From positions 33,246,212 to 33,310,211 of the forward strand of contig CM028335.1 of NCBI GenBank assembly GCA_016647705.1: DNA of 64,000 bases, read 5' to 3'. Position 1 is the stretch's first letter; each line of letters opens with the position of its first letter. The notes beneath the pieces are model-generated. The model did no database searches, was not told the DNA's origin, and worked only from the letters and a program-made list of their open reading frames with translations. The DNA comes from Eucommia ulmoides. Its lineage: Eukaryota > Streptophyta > Magnoliopsida > Garryales > Eucommiaceae. Position numbers and translations under genes: made by a program. This document shows positions 21,560 through 34,762 of this stretch, one piece after another.

Positions 21560-23867
21560 ATTTCTCAATCCGAAAAACAACAATCACGGCCAGGTGTACA
21601 GCTGTGGCGACCTTCCATTGCTACAGTGAAAAGTAATAGTTGAGAGGTTGGTGTCACTATTATTATTTAGGGTTTTCATTATATAGTTTGTTTTATTTTA
21701 TTTTTTCTAGTTTTTTAGTTGTTTTATAGAAATTTATTTATATTTTAATTCAAGTTAATTATATTATGATATTATGTATAAATTCAACACCAGGTAAAAT
21801 CAAGTAAAGAAATTCAATTTATTTGAGATTAGCGAAAACACTCAAAAAAAATAAAAAAATTGATCGACGATCAAATAATTTTCCCCTTTCGATGTGGAAT
21901 TGAATATGGTCCCAATCAAAATAAAATTGATTAGTCATATATGTCTTTATTGGGTGGATCTGAGAACGTGCACGTATACACACATATACTGGTGAAGAAT
22001 CTGTGTTTGAAGGTACCAAATTTAACATGAAAGATATGTTAAGTCTTGTTTAAAGAGAGAAACTACTAGATCACACATACATCTAACTTACAAAAAAATT
22101 CAAAATTAATTCTACTTTCTAATTTTAACAGTAATACATTTTAATTTAGTTGAAAACATGAGCCTAATATAATATTAAATTGATATAATTAACTTGAATT
22201 CCGTTTTTATTTTTTCAAATTTGTCTTTGATAAAATAAATAAATTCTAATCGAAACCTACTTTTAGAAAATTATCCCTAATACTAACCTCTAATTCCAAG
22301 TTTCATAACTCTTAAATTTTACATTTAAGTGTTGAAAATATCAAAAGTCAATTTGATAAAATTAAAATTTTATGTGCTCATTTTTAAGTGTGGAATTCTT
22401 TTTGTCTACTTAATAAGTACAAAATTTGAAGAATGAGATTATTTAAATTATATTACTACCCTTTAAAATTAAAATTTAAAATCAAGATAATACGGAAAAA
22501 AAATCGAGAACAAAACAATAAAATAAAAATACCAATAATGTATTAAAAAATTCAAATATATGAATTATCACAAGTTGACAATAATATAAAGTTCAACCCA
22601 AAAAATAAATTCGGGATTTTTTTTTTAATTCCTAGATTCTCTTTTTTATGTTGAGACTAAACAAACCTCACCTTAACTATTCTCAGTTGTTTTCATAGAT
22701 TCATCGATATTTAATGGTATCATTAAAAAAAATCGAAAAATTATTTGTTGCTTGTATTACTACTCCCGTCAACTTTAGAAATGATTTCTTTGATGTTCCT
22801 CCTATCGTTCATGCCAAAATCAAATAAAGCTTGCTCTAACTCTTTAATTGTACTTGATTTCAAAATTACTAAAACTAAAAAAGTCAGTAACAAATTTCAC
22901 AATTTTTGGGAACACAAACAAAACATATGGCAACACAAAAATTCTTCTACTTTCAGATTGTTAGAAACATAACATCATTGTTCTCGCATTTCTATTTATA
23001 TTCAAAGCTTTTAGAGAATAAAATAAAAAATATGGGAAAATAAACATTTAAGGTTTGTTGAGGGGAAAAAGGTCTCGATTGTTTTTTTTAAAAACAATAG
23101 TTTGAACCCATTAAGTGATAAAAAAAAAAAAAAAAATTAGAGTAAAGGCTCATTTGATGAAAATTTAATGCCCATAGACTGAAAATTGTAAGTGATACTT
23201 AATTAACTAAGTAATATTAATTAAAATTGTCAAACAAAATTAATTAAATAAGTACTTAGTTTAGTTTTTGGCACTTAATTCAGTTTTGAAACATGTCCTA
23301 AGTTTCTCTCAAATCACTGATCATTTTAAAAAGGGTGGCACTATGTGCCATCCCAAAATCAAGTACTACATTCTTTGTACTACTTCATTTAGAGACAAAG
23401 TAACAAAAGTCTCATTAATTAGGAGTAATTGATGGGAGCTCTAAGTTGCATAAAATTAGTAAAAACTTTCAAAATAAATGAGCACTTTAGTTTGAGCCCA
23501 TATATTATACTTCATGGAAATATTATACTTCATGGAAATATTATTTCTCTCTGTAACTCAGACAACTACCCAAGAGGTCGGTGAATTAGATAGAAAAATT
23601 TTAGCGCCTAAAAATTCTCACTCCAAAAACTAATTGTTTATATGTGACTCTAGAGTTAAATGGAAGCGATTTAACAATAAAATAATTTGGATTTAACAAT
23701 CACAAAATTATAAGCAATAGAAACATTATAAACAAAACACACAAATATAGAGAATAAGGGTTGGAGAAATTGACGCCGTATTTATAGTAGTTCGACAAAT
23801 CTCTTACGTACGACTACTCCTTTGATCTTGATGTAGAGTTTGTTGGGGATAAGCCCGATAGACATTG
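21560..23867. other. AT-rich intergenic region, no gene seen
   Basis: AT-rich sequence without a supported coding region; ORFs near 21819 and 22745 have no recognisable features. A 20-base direct duplication containing ATATTATACTTCATGGAA lies at about 23503-23542, and a poly-A run at 23119-23136. The 3' end of the ATL transcript presumably lies in 21560-21800. Confidence 0.5.
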
Positions 23868-24938
23868 TTGACCCACAAATCTACTAAAGAGGGGGGAGAA
23901 TTGGATAATGATAAAAATTTAAACAATTAAATTATCAAACACACAAATTATCAACAACCTTAATTGATTATTATCTTGTATTACAACAGAAACGTATTTA
24001 ACTAAGTGCACAACCAATCAATCAGAAATAAATCAACAACACACAACGATTTATCTTGGTTCAGTAAGCTACTCTAACCTACGTCCAGTCTCCTGAACTC
24101 CGTAGAGCTTTCGCGATCCACTAATCCTTGATTCCTTTCTCAGGTAGGAACCAAACCCTTACAATTTTTTTCACAGGTTCAGGACTAACCTAATTCTTTT
24201 CATAGGTTCAGAATCAAACTTTTACAATTTTTTTTTTTCACAGACTAAGGAAGAACTCTATCTTTTTATTAGGCTAAAAGCTAACCTAATTCTATTATAG
24301 GCAGAATCAAACTTAATCATTTTCGCAAACTAAAGATCAAACCTAACTATCATGATTCGACACCATCCCAAACATGTCTAATCCACTCACACTCACAAAT
24401 ACAAAAAATACAAGTTTCTTCCCATAGAAGTTTCTACCATCTCAATACACATTATGCTCAATTAATGTCCCAAAATTATGTGATAAAACTAAGTAAGAAA
24501 ATAAATCTGATTTAACCCAATTAAAACAAGGAGTAATATACAATCAAATTTCATAGGTAAAAATCGTTTCTTAAGATATGTAAGTTATTCAAACTAGAAA
24601 ACGATTATTCAATTACAAAAATTTCAAGTTATCAATTAGATCATATAAGAAAAGTACATAAATTAACTTGGAAATATGTCGTTTCTTGAAAACAAATAAG
24701 ATAGATTAGTGTAGTACAAAATCAGTAATGAAAACTTTTAGGTACTTCAATAAAAAATACTTTTAGAATCACTATTTTAAAAATATTTCAGCAAAATCAA
24801 ACTTTTTTTCAAGCAAATACTGATTTAAACTCTTTGTTCTTGATTTTTGAATTGAAATTCGCAGATTTTATTATATAGATTTCAAACAATGTCTATAACG
24901 GCTATTTTTTAAAACATAAGATCATAAATGACACTTTA
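23868..24938 (+). repeat. Family R copy R3, left part
   Basis: Begins TGTTGACCCACAAATCTAC with an AGAGGGGGGAGAATTGG block, matching the start of R2 at 681. It also shares the AACCAAACCC...CACAGGTTCAGGACTAACC blocks and ATAACGGCTATTTT near its end. It is interrupted at 24938/24939 by the gypsy element and resumes at 34763. Confidence 0.65.
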
Positions 24939-27443
24939 TATCATACCCCACCCTAGGCACCCGTCACCCGAGACCGGGCGTGACGTCAGCATGACACTTC
25001 CTGACCAACCAACCAAACGCATACATATATATACATACATACTCAGAGGCACGCGTATCGCTATCAATATCTTTTTTTTTTCTCCAATACAATACATATA
25101 CCTATTACTCATTTTAAAAAATATGGGACACACCCGTCCCAAATATATATACAATAAGAAACTCAAAATGCTGAACCTTCCACGGTTCGCTTTTGACCGG
25201 CCCACCTCCGAAAATAACACTACCTCTCGGACTCTACCTAATGCCAGTAGTGGACCCACTCCTATTTGCAGCACATGAAACTAATTTTTTTTATCGGTGT
25301 ACTCTCTTCATAATAAAAATATTTTATGGATCAAATATGAGTATTAAACATCACGTTTCAAAATATAATATTATATAATCACATACTGTACGGAAATCCA
25401 GTTTTCCTGTCACCACAATAAACTCATATATTTAAAAGACCCAATCCAAATATTTTAAGTCAACCAGTGCAACAAAATAATATATTGACGCCAATCCTTT
25501 TTAAAATAATATATCTAGGCCAAATCAATCTAGGCAGTTTATCGTATAATAAAATACTCCACTCCATTTTTTCTACTAGTCATAGGATCGTTTTTTCCTC
25601 ACGATCGGGAGTTGCAACGGTACCGTACCACCCGCAGGATTTGCATTCTTGATGGGTCAAACCACCCTGCAGGACTTGCCTAGCAGGTAATTCACATATC
25701 GTAGGTCATATCTTTCTGACGAGAAGAAAGTCCACATCTCGTAGGTCATACCCGCCTAACGAGAAGAACATCCACATCTCGTAGGTCATACCCGCCTAAT
25801 GAGAAGAAAATCCACATCTCGTAGGTCATACCAGCCTAACGAGAAGAAAACTATGGCATAGTTGGATAAAAATTACCTTTGAAACCCACTTGATCAAAAA
25901 ATAATTTTCCACCTTTAAAATCGAAACCAACTTGATCCATATAAGTTGCAAAATCGTCCATTTTAGGTAAACACATTTTTCACAATTTATACTAAAATAA
26001 GATTTGCAAATTTATATAGAAGACAGTACACTCACCTCGTTTTCCGCACTGCAAAAACGTCACCGTCCAAAATCTACTGGGACGCTGGCGCCTGCGAACC
26101 TAACAACGATAGGGCTAAATTAATATTTTATTTAAAATAACTTAACATACAATGCAGGCCCTAAATTTCATATTTTCCATTTCCCGAATTTAATTATGCA
26201 AAATTGTTATTTCGTTCGTTTCGCTATGTTAATTTTTACTGTACAACGATTTTTAAGATTAACGGTTTCAAAAATATAATTACGATTACGAGAATTTTAA
26301 TGTTGGTAATTTAATTTAACAGAAATAGTAGTCGACCGAAATTTTACCTGTTTCCGAATTGCCTCCCGAGAGATTGAATTTTGGATTTCTAATTTTTATT
26401 TGATTATTTTTTCCTCTTCTTTTCTTCCTCATTCTCTGGTTTCGATTTTCTAGGCGCTGAACCTCACCGCCGCGGCGATGGATCTCACCGCGGCGGTGAC
26501 AACCTTCTTCCTCTGTTCTGGGTTCTACTCGCTGGACTTCACTGCCGCGGCGACCCTTTTTCTCTCTAACTCTCACTCACTATCGGCCACCCTTTCACCG
26601 CTCACCCACACACCACACACACACGCCGTCGATCGCACACCCACACCCACCGACGGTTGAACACACGAATAACACATACACACAAAACACACACACACAC
26701 ACGCACACTTGTCTGAGCACCCACACACACGGACGGCGACTCAGCAACGACGATCAACCACACATATCGACGATTATCGTCAACTAATCAGCAACACACA
26801 CACACAGAGTCTGATCTACCCCCCCCACACACAACGAACACATGCACAGACGGAAATGGTTGGACGACGAATACACCCACAACACACGACGACGATCACA
26901 CACTCATACCTAAACGGCCGACCACCCTCACTCTCCAAAAATTAACGACGACACACCCACACGATCTCACACACACATGTCCGATCACATACCCACAACT
27001 AAACACACACATTCGCGCTTCGCCGACGACGATCAGAGCCCACCATCGCCGGCCCTCTCTCTCTCTGTTTTTCTGATTTCTTTTTCTTTTTAGGTGTTGG
27101 AACTGTGAATTGTATGCGTGAACATATATATTTATGCATGAAAGAAGTGGACTAACTTAATCCCTTGCGTTGCCACGTCAATTCCTTTATCTCTGTTTTT
27201 GGTTTTTGATCCCAACAACATATGTATATATATAAATTAATTTTTCTCAAATTACATTAATCTCCCCATAAATCCTTTTAAGTTATCATTTAAATCCCAA
27301 ATTCTAAAATGAATATTTCTAAAATTGTTAATTGATCCCTAAACTTTTTAATTAAATTGGAAATAACACATTCCATCCCGTTAATTTCTAAATATTCTAA
27401 AATGCAGCTAGAATTATGCGTATGCGAAAATTAGGGTCTTACA
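24939..27443 (-). repeat. 3' LTR (element orientation) of the gypsy element
   Basis: 2505 bp. The left end reads TATCATACCCC, a mutated form of TGTCACACCCC at 32249; the right end is TAGGGTCTTACA. It contains a 40-base subrepeat array (25690-25855), CACAC-rich leader DNA (26590-27010) and TCTCTCTCTCTG tracts. ORFs inside it (near 24928-25278, 26316-26576, 26709-26945) are LTR sequence, not genes. Confidence 0.93.
25690..25860. repeat. Tandem subrepeat in the LTR, about 40-base unit
   Basis: Four imperfect copies of a unit with CACATCTCGTAGGTCATACC and CGAGAAGAA. The matching array in the other LTR is at 33000-33170. Confidence 0.85.
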
Positions 27444-27456
27444 ACCCTTCTTTCCT
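27444..27456 (-). other. Polypurine tract of the gypsy element
   Basis: On the minus strand AGGAAAGAAGGGT lies directly before the LTR start TGTAAGACCC. It is preceded by a TTTCGGGACGAAATTT block, common before the PPT in plant chromoviruses. It primes plus-strand DNA synthesis. Confidence 0.8.
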
Positions 27457-27479
27457 AAAAGAAATTTCGTCCCGAAATT

Positions 27480-29030
27480 TTTGTTACCTTGATTGAACAA
27501 GTACGAATATTTATCCCTCATCTCGTCCTCTCGCTCCCACGTTGCCTCCTCTATCAAATGACTGCGCCACAACTCCTTCACTAATGGAATTGTTTTCGTC
27601 TGCAACACCTGATCTTTACGACTCAAAATCTGGACTGGCTTATCAACGTATGTCAAATCTTCTTCCAACTCGATTGGTTGATAAGTCAACACATGCGAAA
27701 AATCTAGCACATATTTCCTAAGCATCAACACGTGAAGAACGTCGTGTAATCTGGACAATTCTAGCGGTAGGACAAGTCAATAAGTTGTCGCACCAACCTG
27801 TTCTAAGATCTCGTATGGCCCGATATACCTCGGATTTAACTTTCCTTTCTTCCCGAACCTCATTATGCCCTTCTACGGGAATATACGTAGAAACACATGA
27901 TCGCCCACTTTAAATTCCAAGTCTCACCTACGCCATAACTCTTTTGTCGACTTTGAGCTATCTTTAATATTTTCTGAATTACCTTTACTTTGTCTGCTGT
28001 CATTTGGGCGATATCTGGTATCAACAAATTTTTTTCTCCCACTTCAGTCCAACAGACTAGAGTCCTGCATCTCTAGCCATACAATGCTTTATACGGTGCC
28101 ATTTCGATTGCTGAATGATAGCTGTTGTTGTAGGCGAATTCCATCAACGTTAAGTGATCATCCCAACTACCAAGAAATTCCAGAACACAACCCCTCAACA
28201 TATCCTCTAATGTCTGGATCGTACGCTCTGATTGGCCGTTAGTCTGAGGATGAAAGGCAGTACTGAATTTTAGTTTGGTACCTAAAGCAGTTTGGAGACT
28301 CGGCCAGAACTTCGAAGTAAATCTCGGATCTATGTCCGATACTATAGAAATTAGTGCACCATGTAACCGAACAATCTCGTCAATATATAATTAGGCATAC
28401 TTATCCAGAGAGTACGTCGTGTTTACGGCAAAAAAATGAGCAGATTTAATAAGCCTATCAACGATTACCCAGATGAAATTATATCCCTTTTGAGTACGGG
28501 ATAATCCCGAAATAAAATTTATCGTGGTATGCTCCCATTTTCACTCTGGAATAGGTAGAGGCTACAATAACCCACTTGGACGTTGGTGCTCGATCTTGAC
28601 TTGCTGACAAATGAGACACCTGGCAACAAATTTAGCAATTTTCTACTTCATTCCATTCCACCAATAGTGTTCTCGCAGATCCCGATACATTTTGGTACTG
28701 CCTGGGTGCATCGCGTATGCTGAGTTGTGCGTTTCCTCCAAGATATCATTCTTCAGATTGGTATCATTAGGCACACATAGTCTATTTCCAACTATCAAAG
28801 CTTCATTATTATCCTTGACACGATAGTCAACTCTGTGACCACTCTTTACTTCATCTCTGATCTTCCCCAATTGGGTATCCGACTTCTGTGCTTTTATAAT
28901 ACGGTCGATCAATGTCGGTCTCAAAGTCAAAGTCGCTAACAACGCTGCCGTCTGACCAACCACCAACTGAATTTGCAAAGATCTCAACTCGGCATACAGA
29001 TTAATATGAACAACTTAAATGTCTGCAACC
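27480..29030 (-). pseudogene. Integrase with chromodomain-like C-terminus (gypsy element)
   Basis: Zinc-binding region at about 28770-28620: HNSAYAMHPG gives the two His, CLICQQ the two Cys. In the catalytic core, Asp is seen in VIVDRLIKSAHF and in VSDIDPRF, and Glu in TNGQSERT, so the D-D-E set survives. Downstream is GPYEILEQVG, then HVLMLRKYV, the IELEEDLTY block and LIEEATWERE at 27760-27480, the chromodomain-type tail of the Tekay/Del lineage. Stops (for example after NGMK at 28643 and in the core), and a shift in the GKPY/linker region, make it non-functional. It would join element DNA to chromosomal DNA in the nucleus, the tail guiding it to chromatin. Confidence 0.87.
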
Positions 29031-29039
29031 GAACCCGCC

Positions 29040-29790
29040 GATTTCTGACTCAACGCATCTGCTATAACATTGACCTTTCCAGGATGGTAATGGATATTAC
29101 AATCATAGTCCTTGATCAATTCTATTCAACGTCTCTGCCTGAGATTTAGTTCATTCTGAGTAAACAAGTATTTCAAACTCTGATAGTCGGTGTATATCTC
29201 ACAAGTTTCGCCATACAGGTAATATCTCCAAATCTTCAGGGCAAACACAATCGCCGCCAATTCCAAATCATGCGTCGGGTAATTACGCTCATGATTCTTT
29301 AACTGTCAGGAGGCATATGTGATTACGTGACCATATTGAATCAGTACACACCCTAGCCCTTGGTGTGACGCATCGCTGTAGATCACAAAGCCACCACATT
29401 CAGTCGGAAGGGAGAGTATTGGCGTAGATATCAGTATATTCTTCAGCTCTTGAAAACTCTGCACACACTTGTTAGTCCACTCGAATTTGGACTCCTTGCG
29501 GGTCAATCGGGTCAACGGGACAGCTATAACAGAAAATCCTTGCATAAACCGACGATAATAACCTGCCAATCCCAAGAAACTTCGAACTTCAGTCATATTT
29601 TTCGGCCTTTCCCATTGCACAACGACTTCAACTTTCTTTGAATCCACTTGAATACCATCTCCTGAGATAACATGCCTCTAGAATACCACTTGATCCAACT
29701 AGAACTCGCATTTACTAAATTTGGCATACAATTGTTTCTCTCGCAACGTCTGCAACACAATCTTGAGATGCTGTGCATGTTCTTCTTTAT
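29040..29790 (-). pseudogene. RT thumb/connection and RNase H (gypsy element)
   Basis: Starts after the deleted RT active site. Visible blocks: [47 protein letters not shown], then [27 protein letters not shown] and IHYHPGKVNVIADALSQ, which are standard for gypsy RNase H. Stops are present at FWLDQVVF (a TAG just before LDQ, another after VVF) and after ITYAS, where CGA appears to have become TGA (about 29303-29305). RNase H removes the RNA template during reverse transcription. Confidence 0.87.
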
Positions 29791-30386
29791 TTTGGGAACT
29801 GATCTAGATAAGGTTGGAAGATCCGATTTATCAAATCCATAAAGGCAACATGAGTATTCGTCAACCCAATTGGCATAGCTAAGAATTCATAATGCCCATA
29901 CCTCGCACGAAACGCTGTCTTTGCTACGTCACTGTCTCTAACTTCCAACTGATGATATCCTGATCGAAAATCTATTTTGGAAAACACCCTGGTCCTCTGC
30001 AGTTGGTCGAACAAATCATCAATTCTAGGCAACGAGTATTTATTACGAACTGTCACCTTATTCAACTGCCGGTAATCAATACACATCCTTAACGTGCCGT
30101 CTTTCTTCTTTACGAATAACACTGGGGCTTCCCATAAAGAAACACTAGGTCTGATAAACCCGTGGTCTAACAGATCTCGCAACTGAGTCTTCAATTCCTT
30201 TAACTCGGTAGGCGCCATACGATAGGGTGGGATTGATATCAGAGCAGTTCCTAGAAACAATTCGATAGTGAATTCTATCTCCCTATTCACTGGAAACTCT
30301 GGCAATTCTTTTGGAAATACATCAGGAAAATCCCTGACCACTGGAATATCTGTCACCTGAACTTCATTCTGTCTAGTGTCAATCAC
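29790..30386 (-). pseudogene. Reverse transcriptase, N-terminal half, active-site box deleted
   Basis: 199 codons of a clean RT frame, with [60 protein letters not shown] (first catalytic Asp region) and [16 protein letters not shown]. The frame runs to YLDQF and then falls, within a few bases (29791-29796), into the EEHAQHL segment that normally lies after the catalytic F/Y-x-DD strand. About 13-15 residues including the Asp-Asp pair are therefore missing. The RT is dead irrespective of the other stops. Confidence 0.88.
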
Positions 30387-30439
30387 ATGCGCGAGGTATC
30401 CCTAACATCCCTTCTATAGTAACTTTCTGGCCTCTAGGA

Positions 30440-30860
30440 CTGAAATCAAGCTAACAGGGGTAATGATTATTTCCCCCCGAAAATATCAACTCTGGCTCGC
30501 TTGAGACCCAAAAGATAACTACATTTTTAAAACAATCCACTATGGCATGATAACCAAATAGAAAATCCATACCCAGTATCAAATCAAAATCATGAATACT
30601 CAAGGGTAGTAGATCTACTAATAACTCTTTATCACCAATCCAAAGCGGACTGTCTTTATACGCACTATCTATCAATACAAACTCACCTACCGGAGTAGAG
30701 ATAATGATACTATATAGCAGATAAATAGGAAATTTGCCTATATGTATCATGAAGGTTGCCAAAATAAATAAATGAGTAGAACCGGGATCAATAAGTACAC
30801 GTGGATCTCTATCATATAAAGACATGATACCTGTAACCACATCTGAAGTAGCCTGGGTAT
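30440..30860 (-). pseudogene. Retropepsin-type aspartic protease (gypsy element)
   Basis: The frame at 30840-30451 has RVLIDPGSTHLFI, an active-site Asp in the DPGST form common in this lineage, and later LILGMDFL, the usual second motif. The D-x-G core is kept. The downstream join to RT crosses a frame break at about 30390-30450. It would cut the gag-pol polyprotein. Confidence 0.85.
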
Positions 30861-30959
30861 CTTGTCGAGTAGTAGCAAAAACACGATCCCGCGTCGGAGG
30901 TCTATCAATAGATCCTCTACCACGCCCCTAGGCAGTGCTAGGGCCAACACTACCCACAC

Positions 30960-32064
30960 TGCTCGCAGAAGATGTGGATGTGACAACAAATTTAAGACAA
31001 TTCGTAGATATATGACTTAGCTCATGACAACGAAAACATATTGGTTTTCCCATGGGACAGTCCTTGGCGAAATGATTCGGTGCCCCACACTGATAGCATA
31101 CAAATACCCCAGCTCGACTAGACGATTGATTCTTCCCCAGCCCTTGCTGGCCGACACTCGATCTAGATACATTCTACTGTCACCCAGAGAATGACTGCTG
31201 TGGACCTCGGCTCCTAGTGGATTGATCAATCGATGGGGCCCGAGCAACTGGTAGTCGAGATACCTCTCCCCGAGAAGTGCCATATGGATATCTAATAAGT
31301 GATTCGAATCTACTCCTTTTGTACTGTTTGCGGCTCTCGACGGCTTCCTGAACATCCCTATCCACTAACTTTGCCGTATTCACCAATTGAGTGTAACTTT
31401 TAATTTGTCTGCTTGTTAGCCTGGAATGAATTTCTAAATTGAGCCCTTTTTGGAATTGTCTGCATTTTGTCTCTTCCGCTTTTACCAGCTCAGGGACGAA
31501 GCGGGACAAAACATCGAATCTAACTTCATACTGCTGGATGGTCATCTTTCCCTGCTTCAAAACTATAAACTTTTCTTCCATTTGGAACCAATAAGACTCA
31601 AGGAAATATTTCTCATTGAACACTGCAACAAAATGAACCCAAGTGATTTCCTTACCAGAAACTGCAATCAATCTCTTCATCTCTTCCCACCAGTGTTCGG
31701 CTTCTTCTTTCAGCTAGAATGTAGCAAGAGGTACTCGGCTATCGTCAGTAATCCCCATGGCCTCAAATACATGCCCCATGCCTCTCAACCAGTTCTTGAC
31801 ATCAGCTGGACCCACCGTTCCTGTGAAAACTAGAGGATCCAACTCCTTGAATCTTTTCAAAAGTACTACCTGGGACGTGGCAGTATCAATTTAGGCCTTT
31901 TAACATTCCATTATTTTTGCCTGCTGCTCTGTCAATTGGGCAGCAGCCTGCAAAATTCTCTCGACGGCATCTAAACTTCCCTGCATCCTATTTTCCTACT
32001 TTTGGGGTTCCACCTGCCTCTCGGGTCCTATACTCCCAGAGCTCTCATTTTCACGCTCCATCAT
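30960..32064 (-). pseudogene. Gag with CCHC zinc knuckle (gypsy element)
   Basis: Begins with Met codons near 32064. The capsid-type domain includes FTGTVGPADVKNWLRGM, EAEHWWEEMKRLI, WVHFVAVFNEKYF, FIVLKQGKMTIQQYE and CRQFQKGLN. At 31098-31057 is a zinc knuckle, CYQCGAPNHFAKDC, of the form C-x2-C-x4-H-x4-C. Stops occur in the N-terminal part (several TAG/TAA between 32010 and 31710). Gag would form the cytoplasmic particle and bind element RNA. Confidence 0.87.
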
Positions 32065-32225
32065 CACTATCTAAAATAGAATTTAATAAACTGTTGGGCC
32101 AACCAGAAAAATAACAGTATTTAATTTAATAACAACACTACCACTCACATGCCGAAACCACCTACCGACTCCCTATCTCAAGGTTCACCACTGGCTCGAC
32201 AAACTTACATGTCTACAGAACCTAT

Positions 32226-32244
32226 AACCTAGGCTATGATATCA
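32226..32244 (-). other. Primer-binding site for initiator Met tRNA
   Basis: On the minus strand TGATATCATAGCCTAGGTT lies four bases inside the LTR at 32249. It matches the standard plant iMet PBS (TGGTATCAGAGCC...) apart from a few mutations, and this fixes the minus orientation of the element. Confidence 0.88.
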
Positions 32245-32248
32245 CAAA

Positions 32249-34762
32249 TGTCACACCCCACCCCGGGCACCCGCCACCCGAGGCCGGGCGTGACATCGGC
32301 ATGACACTACCTAACCAACCAACCAACCAAACGCATACATATATATACATACATACTCAGACGCACGCGTATCGCTATCGATATTTTTTTTCTCCAAAAC
32401 AATACATATACCTATTACTCATTTTCAAAAATATGGGACACACCCGTCCCAAATATATATACAACAAAAAACTCAAAATGTTGAATCTTCCACGGTTCGC
32501 CTCTGACCGGCCCACCTCCAAAAATGGCACTACCTCCCGGATTTTACCTAGTGTCAGTAGTAGACCCACTTCTATTTGCGGCACTTAAAAATAAATTTTT
32601 TATCGGTGTACTGTCTTCATAATAAAAATATTTTATGGATAAAGTATGAGTATTAAACATCACGTTTCAAAATATAATATTATATAATCACATACCGTAC
32701 GGAAATTCAGTTTTCCTGTCACCACTGAAATAAACTCATATATTTAAAACACCCAATCCAAATATTTTAAGTCAACTAGTGCAACAAAATAATATATTGA
32801 TGCCAATCCTTTTTAAAATAATATATCAAGGCCAAATCAATTCAGGCAGTTCATCGTATAACAAAATACTCCACACCACTTTTTCTACTAGCCATAGGAT
32901 CATTTTTACCTCACGATTGGGAGTTGCAATGGTACCGTACCACCCGTAGGATTTGCACTCCTGACAGGTCAAATCACCCTGTAGGACTTGCCTAGCAGGT
33001 AATCCACATCTCGCAGGTTATATTCTCCTGACGAGAAGAAAGTTCACATCTCGTAGGTCATACCCACCTAATGAGAAGAAAATCCACATCTCGTAGGTCA
33101 TACCCGCCTAACGAGAAGAAAATCTACATCTTGTAGGTCATACCTGCCTAACGGAAAGAAAACTATGGTATAGTTAGACAAAAATCACCTTTAAAATCCA
33201 CTTGATCCAAAAATCATTTTCCACCTTTAAAACCGAAACTAACTTGATCCATATAAGTTGCGAAATCGTCCATTTTAAGTAAACACATTTTCTACAATTT
33301 ATACGAAAATGAGATTTGCAAATTTATATAGAAGACAGTACACTCATCTCGTTCTCCGCACTGCAAAAATGTCACCGTCCAAAACTTATTGGGATGTTGG
33401 CGCCTGCGAACCTAACAACGATAGGCCTAAATTAATATTTTATTTAAAATAACCTAACATGCAATGCAGGCCCTAAATTTCATATTTCCCATTCCCCGAA
33501 TTTAATTATGTAAAATTGTTATTTCGTTTATTTCACTACGTTAATTTTTACTGTACAACGATTTTTAAGATTAACGGTTTCAAAAATATTATTACGATTA
33601 CGAGAATTTTAATGTTAGTAATTTAATTTAACGAAAATAGTAGTCGACCGAAATTTTACTTGTTTCCGAATTGCCTGCCGAGAGATTGAATTTTGGATTT
33701 CTAATTTTTATTTGATTTTTTTTTTCCTTTATTTTCTTCCTCCTTCTTGGTTTCTATTTTCTAGACGTTGAACCTCACTGCCGCGGCGACAACCTTCTTC
33801 CTCTGTTCTGGGTTCTGCTTGCCGGACCTCACCGCCGCAATGACCCTTTCTTTCTCTAACTCTCACTCACCGTCGGCCACCCTCTCACCGCTCACCCATA
33901 CTGGCGATCACCCACACACCACACACACATGCCGTCGATCGCACACACATACACCCACCGACGATTGAACACACGAATAACACACACACACACGCACACT
34001 TGTCTGAGCACCCACACGCACGGACGGCGACTGAGCAATGGCGATCACCCACACACACCGACGATTATCGTTGAATGATCAACAACACACAAACACAGTC
34101 TAATCAACCACACACGCACACACACATACACACACAACGAACACATGCACAGACAGAAATGGTTAGACGACGGACACACCCACAACACATGACGACGAAC
34201 AACAACGATCACACACTCACACCTGAACGACCGACCACCCCCACTCTTCGAAAATTGACGACGACACACCTACACGATCACACACACACGCACATCCGAT
34301 CACATACCCACAACTAAACACACACATACACGCTTCGCCGGCGAAAAGACGGTGACGATAAGAACCCACCACCGCCGGCCCTCTCTCTCTCTGTTTTTCT
34401 GATTTCTTCTTCTTTTTAGGTGTTGGAACTGTGAATTGTATGCATGAACATATATATATATATGCATGGAAGAAGTGGACTAACTTAATCTCTTACATTG
34501 CCACGTTAATTCCCTTCTCTCTATTTTTGATCCCAATAGCATATATATATATAAATTAATTTTTTTCAAATTACATTAACCTCCCTTCTAATCCCTTTAA
34601 GTTATCATTTAAATCCCAAATTCTAAAATGAATATTTTTAAAATTGCTAATTGACCCCTAAACTTTTTAATTAAATTAGAAATAACACATTCTACCCTGT
34701 TATTTTCTAAATGTTCTAAAATGCAGCTAGAATTATGCGTATGCAAAAATTAGGGTCTTACA
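32249..34762 (-). repeat. 5' LTR (element orientation) of the gypsy element
   Basis: 2514 bp, bounded by TGTCACACCCC and TAGGGTCTTACA. It aligns along its whole length with 24939-27443. It contains the 40-base subrepeat (33000-33170) and the CACAC-rich leader (33890-34330). Confidence 0.93.

Larger units (their letters stand above)
24939..34762 (-). mobile_element. Ty3/gypsy chromovirus (Tekay/Del-like), 9.8 kb, coding-dead
   Basis: Two LTRs of about 2.5 kb flank 4.8 kb of gag-pol read on the minus strand. The perfect 5-bp TSD CTTTA is at 24934-24938 and 34763-34767. Order on the minus strand: LTR, PBS to initiator Met tRNA, gag with zinc knuckle, protease, RT, RNase H, integrase with a C-terminal chromodomain-like segment, PPT, LTR. 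LTRs differ at about 13 sites in the first 130 aligned bases, mostly transitions, so the insertion is not recent. Every enzymatic domain is broken by stops, frameshifts or deletion. Confidence 0.93.

Noticed and set aside
20596..21587. Four minus-strand ORFs of 65-134 codons
   Set aside because: They are shadows of the ATL coding sequence.
22745..22972. 75-codon ORF in the intergenic region
   Set aside because: Lys/Asn/Ser-rich, AT-rich, no start context, no recognisable domain.
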